From Gammaproteobacteria bacterium (GTDB lineage: Bacteria; Pseudomonadota; Gammaproteobacteria; Steroidobacterales; Steroidobacteraceae): 64,000 nucleotides of DNA. A model generated the notes under the pieces. The model saw nothing but the letters and a program-made list of their open reading frames with translations. It ran no database searches and had not been told where the DNA came from. Positions 18,590 to 32,100 of this stretch are shown in pieces. The stretch covers positions 60,103 through 124,102 of the forward strand of contig VGUH01000005.1 in assembly GCA_016874295.1 (NCBI GenBank), in the 5' to 3' direction. Position numbers and translations under genes: made by a program. Every line of letters starts with the position of its first letter. The stretch's first letter is position 1.

Positions 18590-19659
18590 TCGTCGTCCGC
18601 TTCCGGAACGCGCACGTCGAGCAGCTCGCGCAGCACGCTGGTCGCGAATGCCCCGCGCGGCAATTCGAATTCGAGCGTGAGCGCGTCGCCTTCCAGGCGG
18701 TGCGCGACGGCCGTCGGCCGCACGATCAGCGCGCGCCGCTCGCCGCGCATCCCCACGGCCCCGAGCAGGGCAGGCAGCGGCATGAAACCCGCGAGTGCCT
18801 CAGATTCGACCCGCCCCGCCTCGCCGCCCGGCAATACGCCGCCGGCGCCGCACAGCGGGCCGGTGGGCGACAGGTCCCCGTCCCGCAGGCGCCGGTGCAG
18901 CGCCTCGTCCGGTCGCTCGGCCGCGAACACCGTGCGGCTGCCTGCGAGGTTGATCACTTCCCCGGGCAGCAGGCGGTTCCAGGTGCCGGCCGCGACGCGG
19001 GCGCCGAGCACGCCGTTGAACAGGAGCGAGCGCGCCGCCGACAGCTGGAAGGCGCGCTGCTCGCGGCCGCGCGGCAGCCGCCCGGTATCGAGCCACTGGT
19101 ACACGCGCCTGAGGTTCGCGCCTTCGCGGCCGAAGCGCTGGCTGCCGAAGTAGTTGGGAATGCCCGAGGCCGCGAGCCGGGCGAGCCGTTCCGCGATGGC
19201 GCCGGCGTCGCCCTGCAGGCCGCGCACGCGGATGCTGAAGCGGTTGCCGGCCAGCGCGCCGCGGCGGAGCTTGCGTGAGTGCGCATGCTCGCTGAGCACC
19301 CGGAAACCGTCACCGGTGTAGCCGACGAACGAGGCGGTCGCGCGCGTCGCCGGCACCGAGAACCACTGGCGCGCCACGGCACGCCGGTCCTTCTGGCCGG
19401 CGAAGCCCACCTCGGCCGACGGCCGGCCGGCGCGCACCGCGAGCGCGCGTGCCACGAACAGCGTATTGGCCCCGACTTTCTCGACCCGAAGCAGCCGGTG
19501 GGCGTCGCCGCCGTCGGGCTCGAACCCCAGCCGCTCGTCGACGACGAAGTCCGCCGGCTCCACGCGCAGGGCGCCCGAGACCGGCGTCGCGCCGAACGCG
19601 CGCGGCGGGTCGAGCGCGCAGCGGCGCCAGGCCTCGGGCGGCCCGGGCTCAGCGCCCAT
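18586..19659 (-). CDS. truD: tRNA pseudouridine(13) synthase TruD
   Basis: Pseudouridine synthase of 357 residues acting on tRNA-Glu position 13. The catalytic aspartate sits in GFAGQKDRRAVARQWFSV (about Asp91). The TRUD insertion domain follows (GIPNYFGSQRFGREGANL), and the C-terminal ALIVRPTAVAH block completes the signature. The ATG lies inside the end of ispF (11-base overlap), making truD the last gene of the pyrG-kdsA-eno-ftsB-ispD-ispF-truD transcript. Confidence 0.95.
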   Translation of the reverse strand: MGAEPGPPEAWRRCALDPPRAFGATPVSGALRVEPADFVVDERLGFEPDGGDAHRLLRVEKVGANTLFVARALAVRAGRPSAEVGFAGQKDRRAVARQWFSVPATRATASFVGYTGDGFRVLSEHAHSRKLRRGALAGNRFSIRVRGLQGDAGAIAERLARLAASGIPNYFGSQRFGREGANLRRVYQWLDTGRLPRGREQRAFQLSAARSLLFNGVLGARVAAGTWNRLLPGEVINLAGSRTVFAAERPDEALHRRLRDGDLSPTGPLCGAGGVLPGGEAGRVESEALAGFMPLPALLGAVGMRGERRALIVRPTAVAHRLEGDALTLEFELPRGAFATSVLRELLDVRVPEADDD

Positions 19660-20131
19660 GCGCCTCCGCCAGCAGCACCACGGCCTGCGCCGCGATACCC
19701 TCGCCCCGGCCTAGCGCGCCCAGCCCCTCGGCCGTGGTGGCCTTGACATTCACGTGCGTGCGCTCGATACCAAGATCAGCGGCTATGTTCGCGACCATCG
19801 CCTCGCGGTGCGCGCCGATGCGCGGCGATTCCGCGACCAGCGTGAGGTCGCAATTGACGACGCCGAGGCCCTCCGCGGCGATCAGGCGGGCGACCTCGCG
19901 CAACAGCTCCCTGCTGTCGACGCCTGCGTAGCGCGCGTCGCCCGGCGGGAAGTGCCGGCCGATGTCGCCGAGCGCAGCCGCACCGAGCAGCGCGTCCATC
20001 AGCGCGTGCAGCAGCACGTCGCCGTCGGAATGCGCCATGAGCCCCTGCGCGTGCGGGATCGTGACACCGCCGAGCCGCACCCGGTCTCCGGGCCCGAAGC
20101 GATGCACGTCGAAGCCGCTGCCGATCCTCAT
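19649..20131 (-). CDS. ispF: 2-C-methyl-D-erythritol 2,4-cyclodiphosphate synthase
   Basis: MEP-pathway enzyme of 160 residues forming the cyclic diphosphate. It starts MRIGSGFDVHRFGPGD with the zinc ligands Asp8 and His10. The third ligand lies in HSDGDVLLHALMDALLGAA, and VNVKATTAEGLGALGRGEG is conserved. The ATG overlaps the ispD stop (ATGA, 20128-20131). Confidence 0.97.
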   Translation of the reverse strand: MRIGSGFDVHRFGPGDRVRLGGVTIPHAQGLMAHSDGDVLLHALMDALLGAAALGDIGRHFPPGDARYAGVDSRELLREVARLIAAEGLGVVNCDLTLVAESPRIGAHREAMVANIAADLGIERTHVNVKATTAEGLGALGRGEGIAAQAVVLLAEAHGR

Positions 20132-20829
20132 GGCCGGCGCCGTGCGGCCCGCAATGCCGCCTCCGCGATGGCGAGGTCGCCGGGCCGCGTCACCTTGACG
20201 TTGAGCGGCGACCCCGCGACCAGGCGCGGGCGCAGGCCCTGCCTCTCGATGGCGGAAGCCTCATCGGTCGGGTCGAAACCGGCTGCCAGCGCTTCCGTGA
20301 GCGCACGCGCGAGCAGTCCGAGCCGGAACATCTGCGGCGTCTGCGCCCGCCAGAGGTGCTCGCGCGGCAGCGTGCGCAGGCTCCGGCCGTCGTCGTCGGC
20401 CTGCTTCAACGTGTCGGCGACGGGCACGGCGAGCAGGCCGCCGACCGGATCGCGCCGGCAAGCACGGATAAGCGCGTGCAGGTCCCGGCGCGGCACGCAG
20501 GGCCGGGCCGCGTCATGCACCAGGACCCAGTCATCGGGCGCCGCCGCGATCAGGGATTGCAGCCCGTTCGAGACCGAGACCGCGCGCCTGTCACCGCCTT
20601 CGACCGCGACCACCCGGCGGCGGAGCGAGGCGGGCAGACGCTCGAAGCGGCGGTCACCGGTCGCGAGCACGACCGCACCTCCCGCGACGCCGGGCAGCCC
20701 CGTCAGCGCGCGCAGACAGTGCTCGATCAGCGTCGCACCGCCGATCCGCAGGTAAGGCTTGGGAACCGGGCCGTCGAAGCGCGTGGCGCGCCCCGCGGCG
20801 GCGATTACGTACCAGATGCGCGCAGCCAC
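20128..20829 (-). CDS. ispD: 2-C-methyl-D-erythritol 4-phosphate cytidylyltransferase
   Basis: MEP-pathway enzyme of 233 residues that transfers CMP to MEP. The N-terminal nucleotide-binding segment VIAAAGRATRFDGPVPKPYL is shortened around the usual AAGxGxRxG but recognisable. LVHDAARPCVPRRDL, RTLPREHLWRAQTPQMFRL and TDEASAIERQG are typical. It follows ftsB by 6 bases and overlaps ispF by 4. Confidence 0.94.
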   Translation of the reverse strand: MAARIWYVIAAAGRATRFDGPVPKPYLRIGGATLIEHCLRALTGLPGVAGGAVVLATGDRRFERLPASLRRRVVAVEGGDRRAVSVSNGLQSLIAAAPDDWVLVHDAARPCVPRRDLHALIRACRRDPVGGLLAVPVADTLKQADDDGRSLRTLPREHLWRAQTPQMFRLGLLARALTEALAAGFDPTDEASAIERQGLRPRLVAGSPLNVKVTRPGDLAIAEAALRAARRRP

Positions 20830-20835
20830 CGACCG

Positions 20836-21171
20836 TTACGGCTTCGTCGAAGCCTGCATCGACTCGGGGGTGGTCGCTTCGCCATCCGGCGAGCGATGCG
20901 TCGCGTCCACGACCTGGAAGTAGGTCTCGTTCACCGCGACCATGCCGAGATCATTGCGGGCGCGCTCTTCGAGCGCGGTCGAGCCGTGCTTGAGATCGGC
21001 CACTTCGGCCTTGATCTGGGCATTGCGCTCGGCGAGCGCCGCGTTCTCGGCGCGCTGCGCCTCCACGGCCTCTTCGAGGTGCCACACCTCGCGCATGCCC
21101 TCGTCGGAAACCCACAGCCGGTATTGCAGCAGGACCAGGGCGGTGATCAGGACGGCCAGCGCGAGTTTCAT
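20836..21171 (-). CDS. ftsB: Cell division protein FtsB
   Basis: Bitopic divisome protein of 111 residues that pairs with FtsL and FtsQ. A short cytoplasmic N-terminus leads to one membrane helix (residues 2-17, KLALAVLITALVLLQY). A coiled-coil region follows (EEAVEAQRAENAALAERNAQ), and the conserved ERARNDLGMV block ends the core. The C-terminal tail of about 35 residues is low in conservation. It lies between eno and ispD, the usual place. Confidence 0.93.
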   Translation of the reverse strand: MKLALAVLITALVLLQYRLWVSDEGMREVWHLEEAVEAQRAENAALAERNAQIKAEVADLKHGSTALEERARNDLGMVAVNETYFQVVDATHRSPDGEATTPESMQASTKP

Positions 21172-21195
21172 GGCGCGGTCAGCCTACCACGGCCG

Positions 21196-25068
<3,873 letters not shown>

Positions 25069-25183
25069 CGCGAGCCGACATAAGACGAGGCCGAAACCCG
25101 CCGTTCGGCCGTTCGTCGCCGCCGCATGATCGCCCGTCGGAAGGCGCGATTCGGGCTGCACCGCGCTCCTTATAGTGCGACCC

Positions 25184-25802
25184 ATGAAAAGTGCACAGGT
25201 CGGCTTCACCCTGCTCGAGCTCATGGTGGTCCTCGCCATCGCGGGCATCCTGATGGCCGTCGGGATCCCGGCCATGGGCGACTTCCTGCGCAACGGACGC
25301 ATCACGGCCGCCGCGAGCGACGTGATGGCCGCCTTGCACTTCACCCGCTCGGAAGCGATCAAGCGGCGCCAGCCCGTGACCCTCTGCACCAGCACTGACA
25401 CCATCAATGCCGACGGGTCGCAGAACGATGACCCGACCTGTGCGGCTTCGGATGAGCTGACCGGCTGGTTCTCTTTCGTGGACCTGAATCAGAGCGGTAC
25501 CCGGGGGGGCCGGCGAGGCGGTGCTGATGCAGCGCGAGCCCATGGACGCCCGGATCACAGCCCGCTCCTCGGCCGACCCGTTCTCCGTGACCTACCTGAT
25601 CAACGGGCTCGCGCTCGATCCGAACCGGTCCCAGATCGTATTGTGCGACGAGCGCGGCAACGTACCGAGCGCCGGCGAATTGTCTTCCGCGCGCGGCATC
25701 CTGATCGCGGTCACGGGGCGCGCCGGCGTAACCCGCAGCCTGGATGAGATTCAGGACCTGATCGGCGACATTGGAACCGCCGTAGGCGGCTGCCAGCCGT
25801 GA
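25184..25802 (+). pseudogene. fimT: GspH/FimT-type minor pseudopilin, frameshifted in a G7 run
   Basis: The N-terminus MKSAQVGFTLLELMVVLAIAG is a perfect prepilin leader with cleavage after Gly7 and Glu5 of the mature protein. The frame reads well to NQSGTR near 25504 and then turns to nonsense. The other frame continues as GAGEAVLMQREPMDAR and runs to TGA 25800-25802, ending GDIGTAVGGCQP. The switch falls exactly in seven G bases (25503-25509). Removing one G would give an intact protein of about 205 residues. It is either a sequencing error, a real lesion, or a slippage-prone phase-variable tract. First gene of a three-gene pilin cluster. Confidence 0.8.
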
Positions 25803-26293
25803 GCCGCCATACCCGCGCCGCCGGCGTCCTGCGTCGCCCCGCTCAGGCAGGGTTCACCATGGTCGAGGTGCTGGTGGCCTTCGTCGTGCTCGCCATCGGC
25901 CTGCTCGGCATCGCGGGCCTGCTCCTGAAGAGCCTGCAGTCCGGGCGCACGGCCACCTACCGGACCCAGGTCGTGAACCTCGCGGCTGACCTGGCCGACC
26001 GCATCCGCATGAACCGCACCGCGACCAACGGCTACGCCACGCTGTACGCCGACGTGGAGGTCGAGGTGCCCGCGTGCGACGGCACCGGCGGCTGCGCCGA
26101 CGCCGAACTGGCGGCGACCGACTTGGCCCGCTGGAAGGCGACGCTCGCGCAGACGCTGCCGAACGGCCAGGGCCAGGTCGTGGTGACGCCGCCCCTGGCC
26201 GCGGGCGAACCCAACAATTACGTGATCACGGTCCGCTGGACCGAGGTCGGCGAGGCGGCCCCGGTGACCTTCCAGATCGGATTCCAGACATGA
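25799..26293 (+). CDS. pilV: Type IV pilus minor pilin PilV
   Basis: A 164-residue minor pilin-like protein. A somewhat long leader ends in QAG, followed by FTMVEVLVAFVVLAIGLLGI with Glu5 in place. The conserved GLLGIAGLLLKSLQ and NLAADLADRIRMNR continuation is typical of PilV. The two cysteines are in PACDGTGGC. The GTG start overlaps the fimT stop (GTGA), so translation depends on ribosomes finishing fimT, which the frameshift would disturb little because the last frame is the same. Confidence 0.87.
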   Translation: MSRHTRAAGVLRRPAQAGFTMVEVLVAFVVLAIGLLGIAGLLLKSLQSGRTATYRTQVVNLAADLADRIRMNRTATNGYATLYADVEVEVPACDGTGGCADAELAATDLARWKATLAQTLPNGQGQVVVTPPLAAGEPNNYVITVRWTEVGEAAPVTFQIGFQT

Positions 26294-26751
26294 AGACCGG
26301 TGACACTCACCGCCGGGTACAGCGCGGGCTCAGCCTGGTCGAGCTGGTGGTCGTGATCATGATCGTCGGGGTCCTGGCGGCGGTTGCAATCCCGTCCTAC
26401 CGCAACTACGTGATCCGCAGCCAGCGGTCGGACGCAAAGGACGCACTGCTGGCGCTCGCGACGCAGCTCGAGAAACATTACCTGCAATGCAACGACTACG
26501 GGGACACGCTCGGAGTGGCGCCCAACTGCGCGGGGCGGGTGGTCCAGGGCGCCGACGCGAGCGAGAACGGCTGGTATGCCCTGACCATCGTCGCTCCCGA
26601 CGCTACCGGCTTCACCGTGACCGCGACCGCCGTCGCCGGCGAAAACCAGGCGCAGGACCTCGATTGCGCGTCCTTCAGCGTGACCGACCGGGGTGTCCGC
26701 TCGGCACTCAACGACGGCGGCGACGACAACACCGCGGAATGCTGGCGCTAG
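26290..26751 (+). CDS. pilE: PilE-like type IV pilin
   Basis: A 153-residue pilin of the PilE minor-pilin type. The leader ends VQRG, followed by LSLVELVVVIMIVGVLAAVA with Glu5. A globular domain follows with the Cys pairs expected for a disulfide region (LQCNDY, PNCAG, DLDCASF, AECWR). The residue after the cleavage Gly is Leu rather than Phe. The ATG overlaps the pilV stop (ATGA). pilW, pilX and pilY1, which usually lie between pilV and pilE, are missing. It ends 16 bases from the end of tilS on the opposite strand. Confidence 0.85.
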   Translation: MKTGDTHRRVQRGLSLVELVVVIMIVGVLAAVAIPSYRNYVIRSQRSDAKDALLALATQLEKHYLQCNDYGDTLGVAPNCAGRVVQGADASENGWYALTIVAPDATGFTVTATAVAGENQAQDLDCASFSVTDRGVRSALNDGGDDNTAECWR

Positions 26752-26767
26752 TACGGACCGGCCGGCG

Positions 26768-28108
26768 CTAGAAAATCCTCGGTCGCTCCTCCCAGAGCGG
26801 TTTCAGGGCGGGCTCGCCGGGCCCGGCGGCGAACTCCACGTCGATCCACAGGTCGCCCACCGCGGCGAGCCGCTCGCCCACGTACACCAGCGGCAGGCGG
26901 TCGCGCATCCAGGGCACGACGCCCGCTTCCTGGAACAGATCCTTGAGGCGCTTGCGCGGACGCCCCGGATGCGGCTGCAGCGCCTCCCCGCCGGCGCGAA
27001 AGCGGATCGTCGCGCCTGCGCCAGCGGCCGGCCGCAGCCCGCCCTCGTGCCCGGCAACCAGACGAAATCGACCGAGGCCCGGCCCCAGTTCGAGTGCGGG
27101 GCCGGCGGGAGACTGATCCGGCGGTGGCGCCAGGCGTCCGAACGCGTAGAGCCGCCCTCGATAGCGGCGGACCTCGCCTTCGTCCCAGCGCAGCGCTGGC
27201 GCACCGTCCGGGCGGGCCGTGAAGAATCCAGGCAGCCCGGCGCCGAGCTGCGCCGCGGGCGGCGGGCGAAGGCCCTCCTGCTGCAGCCACCAGCGCAGCA
27301 GGTTGACCTGCCGGTCGCCGGAGAGCCCGGCGAGCGCGGCAAGCGACAGCCGGCCGTCGTCCAGCACCCGCGTGGCGTCCTCGGCCGCAAGGCCGGCGAG
27401 CAGGCGCGAAGCCTCGGCCAGGTGACGGGCGCTGCGCGACACGGTTGCCGGCGCAGCCGGCCAGCGCTCCCGGATCGCGGGCAGCACGCGCTCGCGAAGG
27501 TACGCGCGATCGAAACGAACGGCCTCGTTCATGGGGTCCTGCTGCCAGGCAAGCCCGAGCCGGGCGGCGTATTCCGCGAGCTCGGCGCGATCGACCGTGA
27601 GCAGCGGCCGCAGTTGCCAGCCGCGCCCGAGCCGCGCACGTCCCGGCATCGCGGCGAGTCCGGCGACTCCCGCGCCGCGCAGGAGTTGGATCAGGACCGT
27701 CTCGAGCTGGTCGTCGCGGTGGTGCGCCGTCACCAGCCGTTCGCCTTCGGCGAGCCGGCCGGCGAGCGCCGCATAGCGCGCTTCCCGCGCTTGCGCTTCC
27801 ACGCTCTGGCCGCGCGCCGGGACGAGCCCGAGCTCGATGATCTCGAGACCGACACCGGCGGCCGTGCAGGCCTCCCGGCAGGCCGCGGCCCAGGCCGGGG
27901 AGTCCGGATGCAGACCGTGGTCCACGTGCAGCGCGCGCAGCACCAGCGGTAGGCGGGCGGCGAGCGACGCGAGCGTATGCAGAAGCACCGTGGAATCGAG
28001 GCCGCCCGATAGCGCGACCGCGATGCGCGCCTCCCGCCAGCCGGGGTCCACCGCCGCGAGCAGGCCCGCGACGCGCTCCGGGCCGAAGCCCGCCACCGTC
28101 ACCGTCAC
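26768..28108 (-). CDS. tilS: tRNA(Ile)-lysidine synthase
   Basis: ATP-dependent enzyme that converts the CAU anticodon of tRNA-Ile2 to lysidine. 446 residues. The PP-loop is SGGLDST (residues 34-40), followed by LRALHVDHGLHPDS and LVTAHHRDDQLETVLIQLLRG. The C-terminal TilS domain ends RKRLKDLFQEAGVVPWMRDR and LPLVYVGERLAAVGDLWID. The start is GTG at 28106-28108, one base after the accA stop; two more in-frame GTG codons follow at once, so the exact start is open. Confidence 0.94.
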   Translation of the reverse strand: MTVTVAGFGPERVAGLLAAVDPGWREARIAVALSGGLDSTVLLHTLASLAARLPLVLRALHVDHGLHPDSPAWAAACREACTAAGVGLEIIELGLVPARGQSVEAQAREARYAALAGRLAEGERLVTAHHRDDQLETVLIQLLRGAGVAGLAAMPGRARLGRGWQLRPLLTVDRAELAEYAARLGLAWQQDPMNEAVRFDRAYLRERVLPAIRERWPAAPATVSRSARHLAEASRLLAGLAAEDATRVLDDGRLSLAALAGLSGDRQVNLLRWWLQQEGLRPPPAAQLGAGLPGFFTARPDGAPALRWDEGEVRRYRGRLYAFGRLAPPPDQSPAGPALELGPGLGRFRLVAGHEGGLRPAAGAGATIRFRAGGEALQPHPGRPRKRLKDLFQEAGVVPWMRDRLPLVYVGERLAAVGDLWIDVEFAAGPGEPALKPLWEERPRIF

Positions 28109-28109
28109 G

Positions 28110-29069
28110 TCAGTTTCCGCCGTAGACTCCGAAGCCGCGCAGCCGCTTGCGGCGCTCGGCGAGCAGCGCGTCGAGCGGCAGCGCAGTGAGATCGCTGAGG
28201 TGGCGCGCCAGCGTTTCACGCAGGCGTTCCGCCGTCAGCGAAGGCTCGCGGTGCGCGCCGCCGAGCGGCTCTTCGATCACCTGGTCAACGAGATCCAGCC
28301 GGGACAGCCGTTCCGCGGTGATGCCCATTGCATCGGCCGCGAGCTCGCGCCGGTCCGCGCTCTTCCAGAGGATGGATGCGCAGCCCTCGGGCGAGATCAC
28401 CGAATAGACGCTGTACTGCAGCATCAGCAGCCGGTCGCACACGCCGATCGCGAGCGCGCCGCCCGAGCCGCCCTCGCCGATCACGCAACTGACGACCGGA
28501 ACCTTGAGCTGCGCCATGTCGAACAGGTTGCGGGCAATCGCCTCGCTCTGGTTGCGCTCCTCCGAGCCGACGCCCGGATAGGCACCCGGCGTGTCGATCA
28601 GCGTCACCACCGGAAGCCGGAAGCGCTCGGCCGTCAACATCAGCCGGCGCGCCTTGCGATAGCCCTCGGGCTTCGGCATCCCGTAGTTGCGGCGCACGCG
28701 CTCCTTGGTGTCGCGTCCCTTCTGCTGGCCGATCAGCATGATCGGCCGGCCGTCGAGCCGGGCGACGCCGCCGACGATCGACTGGTCGTCCGCGTACATG
28801 CGGTCGCCGTGGAGCTCCTGGAATTCGGTGAACACGAGCGGGATGTAGTCGAGCGTGTAGGGCCGCTGCGGGTGACGCGCGAGCTGCGTAATTTGCCAGG
28901 GCGTCAGGCTGGCGAAGATGCTGCCGGTGAGCATGCGCGATTTGCTGCGCAGCTTCTCTATCTCCTCGCCGGTATTGAGCTCGGAATCCTCGGCGAGGAA
29001 CCGCAGCTCCTGGATCTTCGCCTCGAGCTCGGCGATCGGCTGTTCGAAATCCAGGAATTGCAGCGACAT
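28110..29069 (-). CDS. accA: Acetyl-CoA carboxylase carboxyltransferase subunit alpha
   Basis: Forms malonyl-CoA with AccD for fatty acid synthesis. 319 residues, the E. coli length. It starts [20 protein letters not shown]. The carboxyltransferase core is clear in [40 protein letters not shown] and [20 protein letters not shown]. The ATG at 29067-29069 is chosen on family length. It follows dnaE with a 105-base gap in which no clear promoter is seen. Confidence 0.97.
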   Translation of the reverse strand: MSLQFLDFEQPIAELEAKIQELRFLAEDSELNTGEEIEKLRSKSRMLTGSIFASLTPWQITQLARHPQRPYTLDYIPLVFTEFQELHGDRMYADDQSIVGGVARLDGRPIMLIGQQKGRDTKERVRRNYGMPKPEGYRKARRLMLTAERFRLPVVTLIDTPGAYPGVGSEERNQSEAIARNLFDMAQLKVPVVSCVIGEGGSGGALAIGVCDRLLMLQYSVYSVISPEGCASILWKSADRRELAADAMGITAERLSRLDLVDQVIEEPLGGAHREPSLTAERLRETLARHLSDLTALPLDALLAERRKRLRGFGVYGGN

Positions 29070-29174
29070 CCGGTCAGTATAGCCAACGGCTCGGTGCCGG
29101 GCCCGTAAGGCCCTTGCGGCTGCGGCCACGCGCGCGCAAGGCGCAGCGGCAGTCCGGGGAGAACGAGTTCGGCG

Positions 29175-32100
29175 TCATTCGGCGCGCGGGCCGTAGGAGA
29201 AACGCAGGCCATCGCGCCCGACCAGCCGCGCGAGCTCGTCGACCAGCTGCCGGGTCGGCCGCACCGACCAGTCTTCCGCCAGCGTCAGGGTGCCGCGCGC
29301 CTCGCCGCCGATGTAGTGCAACTCGACCGCGCAGCGGCCGCCGCGGCCCGCGCGCAGGATCTCCTCCAGCCGGGCGAGCAGCCGCTGATCGCCGCCGCCC
29401 GCGGGCAGGCGGATCTTGAGCCGGCGCGCGTCGTGTTCGCGCAGCTCGTGGATCGGCGTGAGCTTCTTCGCGTTGATGCGCCAGTCGTCGATGAACTCGT
29501 CGTAGCGCAGCTGCCCCTCGACCACCAGGATCGCGTCGCGCGCGATGACCGCGCGATGCTGCTGCCAGACGTCATCGAACAGGCTCGCCTCGATGCGTCC
29601 GCTGCGGTCGTCCAGCACCAGCGTCATGCGCGAGCCGCGCCGCCGCAGTTCGAGTACCAGGCCGGCGACGGTCACGTTCCTGCCGCCGCCGAAGCGCGGC
29701 TCGCCGGCGGGCCGCGGCCCGCCGAGATCCACGATGCGGGCCGGCGCGACCTGGCGGAGCTCCTGCTCGAACTCGGTGATCGGGTGACCGGACAGGAACA
29801 GCCCGAGCGTCTCGCGCTCGCCGGACAGCCGCTCCGACTCGCTCCATTCCGGCAGCGCCGGGAACACGATCGCCGGAGGCACGCTCTCGTGCGCGTGCCC
29901 GGCAAGTCCGCCGAACAGATCGTCCTGCCCCGCCGCCGTGGCGCGCGTACGCTGCTCGCCGAGCTGGATCGCGGCCGGCAGCGCGGCCGCGAGCGAGGCT
30001 CGCGTGCGTCCGAAGCCGTCGAAGCACCCCGCCTTGACCATGGCTTCGAGCGTGCGCTTGCCCGCGAGCTTCAGGTCCACACGCCGGCACAGGTCCGCGA
30101 GGTCGCGGAACTCGCCGCCGCGCTCGCGCTCGCCGACGATCGCCTCCACCGCGCCCTCGCCCACGCCCTTGATCGCGCCGAGGCCGTAGCGGATCGAACC
30201 GGGGCCGGCGACCGTGAACGCGAAGTTCGACCGGTTGACGTCGGGCGGCAGCACCTCGATACCGAGGCCGCCGCACTCGTCGATGAACGAGACCACCTTG
30301 TCGGTGTGCTCCATGTCGCAGGAGAGCACGGCCGCCATGAAGGCCTCCGGGTAGTGCGCCTTGAGCCAGGCGGTCTGGTACGCGAGCAGCGCATAGGCGA
30401 CCGAGTGCGACTTGTTGAAGCCATAGCCGGCGAACTTCTCGATCAGGTCGAAGATGTAGCCCGCGCGCGCCGCGCCGACACCGCGCGCGACCGCGCCATC
30501 CACGAAGGTCGAGCGCTGCTTCGCCATTTCCTCGGGCTTCTTCTTGCCCATCGCGCGGCGCAGCAGGTCGGCGCCGCCGAGCGTGTAGCCGGCGAGCGTC
30601 TGCGCGATCTGCATGACCTGTTCCTGGTACAGGATCACCCCGTAGGTCGGTTTCAGGATTTCGGCGAGGCTCGGATGCAGGTAATCGATGGTGCCCGCGG
30701 CGCGGCCGTGCTTGCGGGCGATGAAGTCGTCCACCATGCCCGACTGCAGCGGCCCCGGGCGGAACAGCGCGACCAGCGCGACGATATCGTCGAAGCGGTC
30801 CGGCTGCAGCTTGCGCACCAGGTCGGTGATGCCGCGCGACTCCAGCTGGAAGATCGCGGTCGTGCGGCCCGACTTCAGCAGCTGGAATGTCTCGGCGTCG
30901 TCGAGCGGCAGCCGCGCGAGATCGAGCGGCGCCTCGCCGGCGGCCAGGCGCCTTGTATTGATGAGCCGCACCGCCCAGTCGATGATCGTGAGCGTGCGCA
31001 GGCCGAGGAAGTCGAACTTCACGAGACCGACCTGCTCGACGTCTTCCATGTCGAACTGGGTCACGACACTGCGGCTGCCTGCCTCGCAATAGAGCGCCGT
31101 GAAGTCGGTGAGCGGCGCCGGCGCGATCACCACGCCGCCCGCGTGCGTGCCGGCGTTGCGCGCGAGCCCCTCCAGCTGCCGCGCGAGGTCGATCAGGTCG
31201 CGCACCTCGTCTTCGCCGTCGTAGCGTCGCTTGAGCTCCGGCTCCTTCTCGAGCGCCGCCTCGAGCGTGATCCCGAGTTCGAACGGGATCAGCTTGGCGA
31301 TGCCGTCCACGAATCCGTACGGCAGGCCGAGCACCCGGCCGACGTCGCGCACCACGGCCTTCGCGGCGAGCGAGCCGAAGGTGATGATCTGCGAGACGCG
31401 GTCGCGCCCGTAGCGTTCCGCGACGTACTCGATGACCTGGTCGCGCCGTGACATGCAGAAGTCGATGTCGAAGTCCGGCAGCGACACGCGCTCCGGGTTC
31501 AGGAAGCGCTCGAACAGCAGGTCGTGCCGGATCGGGTCGAGGTCGGTGATGCCGAGCGCCCAGGCGACCAGCGACCCGGCACCCGAGCCGCGGCCCGGCC
31601 CGACCGGGATCTCGCGCTCGCGTGCCCAGCGGATGAAGTCCGCGACCACCAGGAAGTAGCCCTCGAAGCCCATGCGGCAGATGACGCCGAGCTCGCGCTC
31701 GAGACGCTCGCGGTAGGCGCCCGCTTCCGCCGCAGCGGCGCCGACCCGGCGCGCGAGCCCCTCGGCAGAGAGCCGGCCGAGCCGGGTCTTGGCGTCCGTG
31801 CCATCGGGCACCGCGAACGCGGGCAGGTAGTGGCCGTCCCCGGCGAGCGGCAGCGAGCAGCGCCGCGCGATCTCGACGCTGTTCTCGAGGGCCTCCGGCA
31901 GGTCGCCGAACAGTGCCGCCATCTCTTCCGGCGTCTTCAGGAATTGCTCGGGGGTGTACGCCCGCGGGCGACCCGGATCGTCGAGCCGGTGGCCGCCGCG
32001 GATGCAGACGCGCGCCTCGTGTGCCTCGAACTCCTGGCGCGCGAGGAAGCGCACGTCGTTGGTCGCGACGACCGGCGCCGGGCGGGACGCGATCAGCGCG

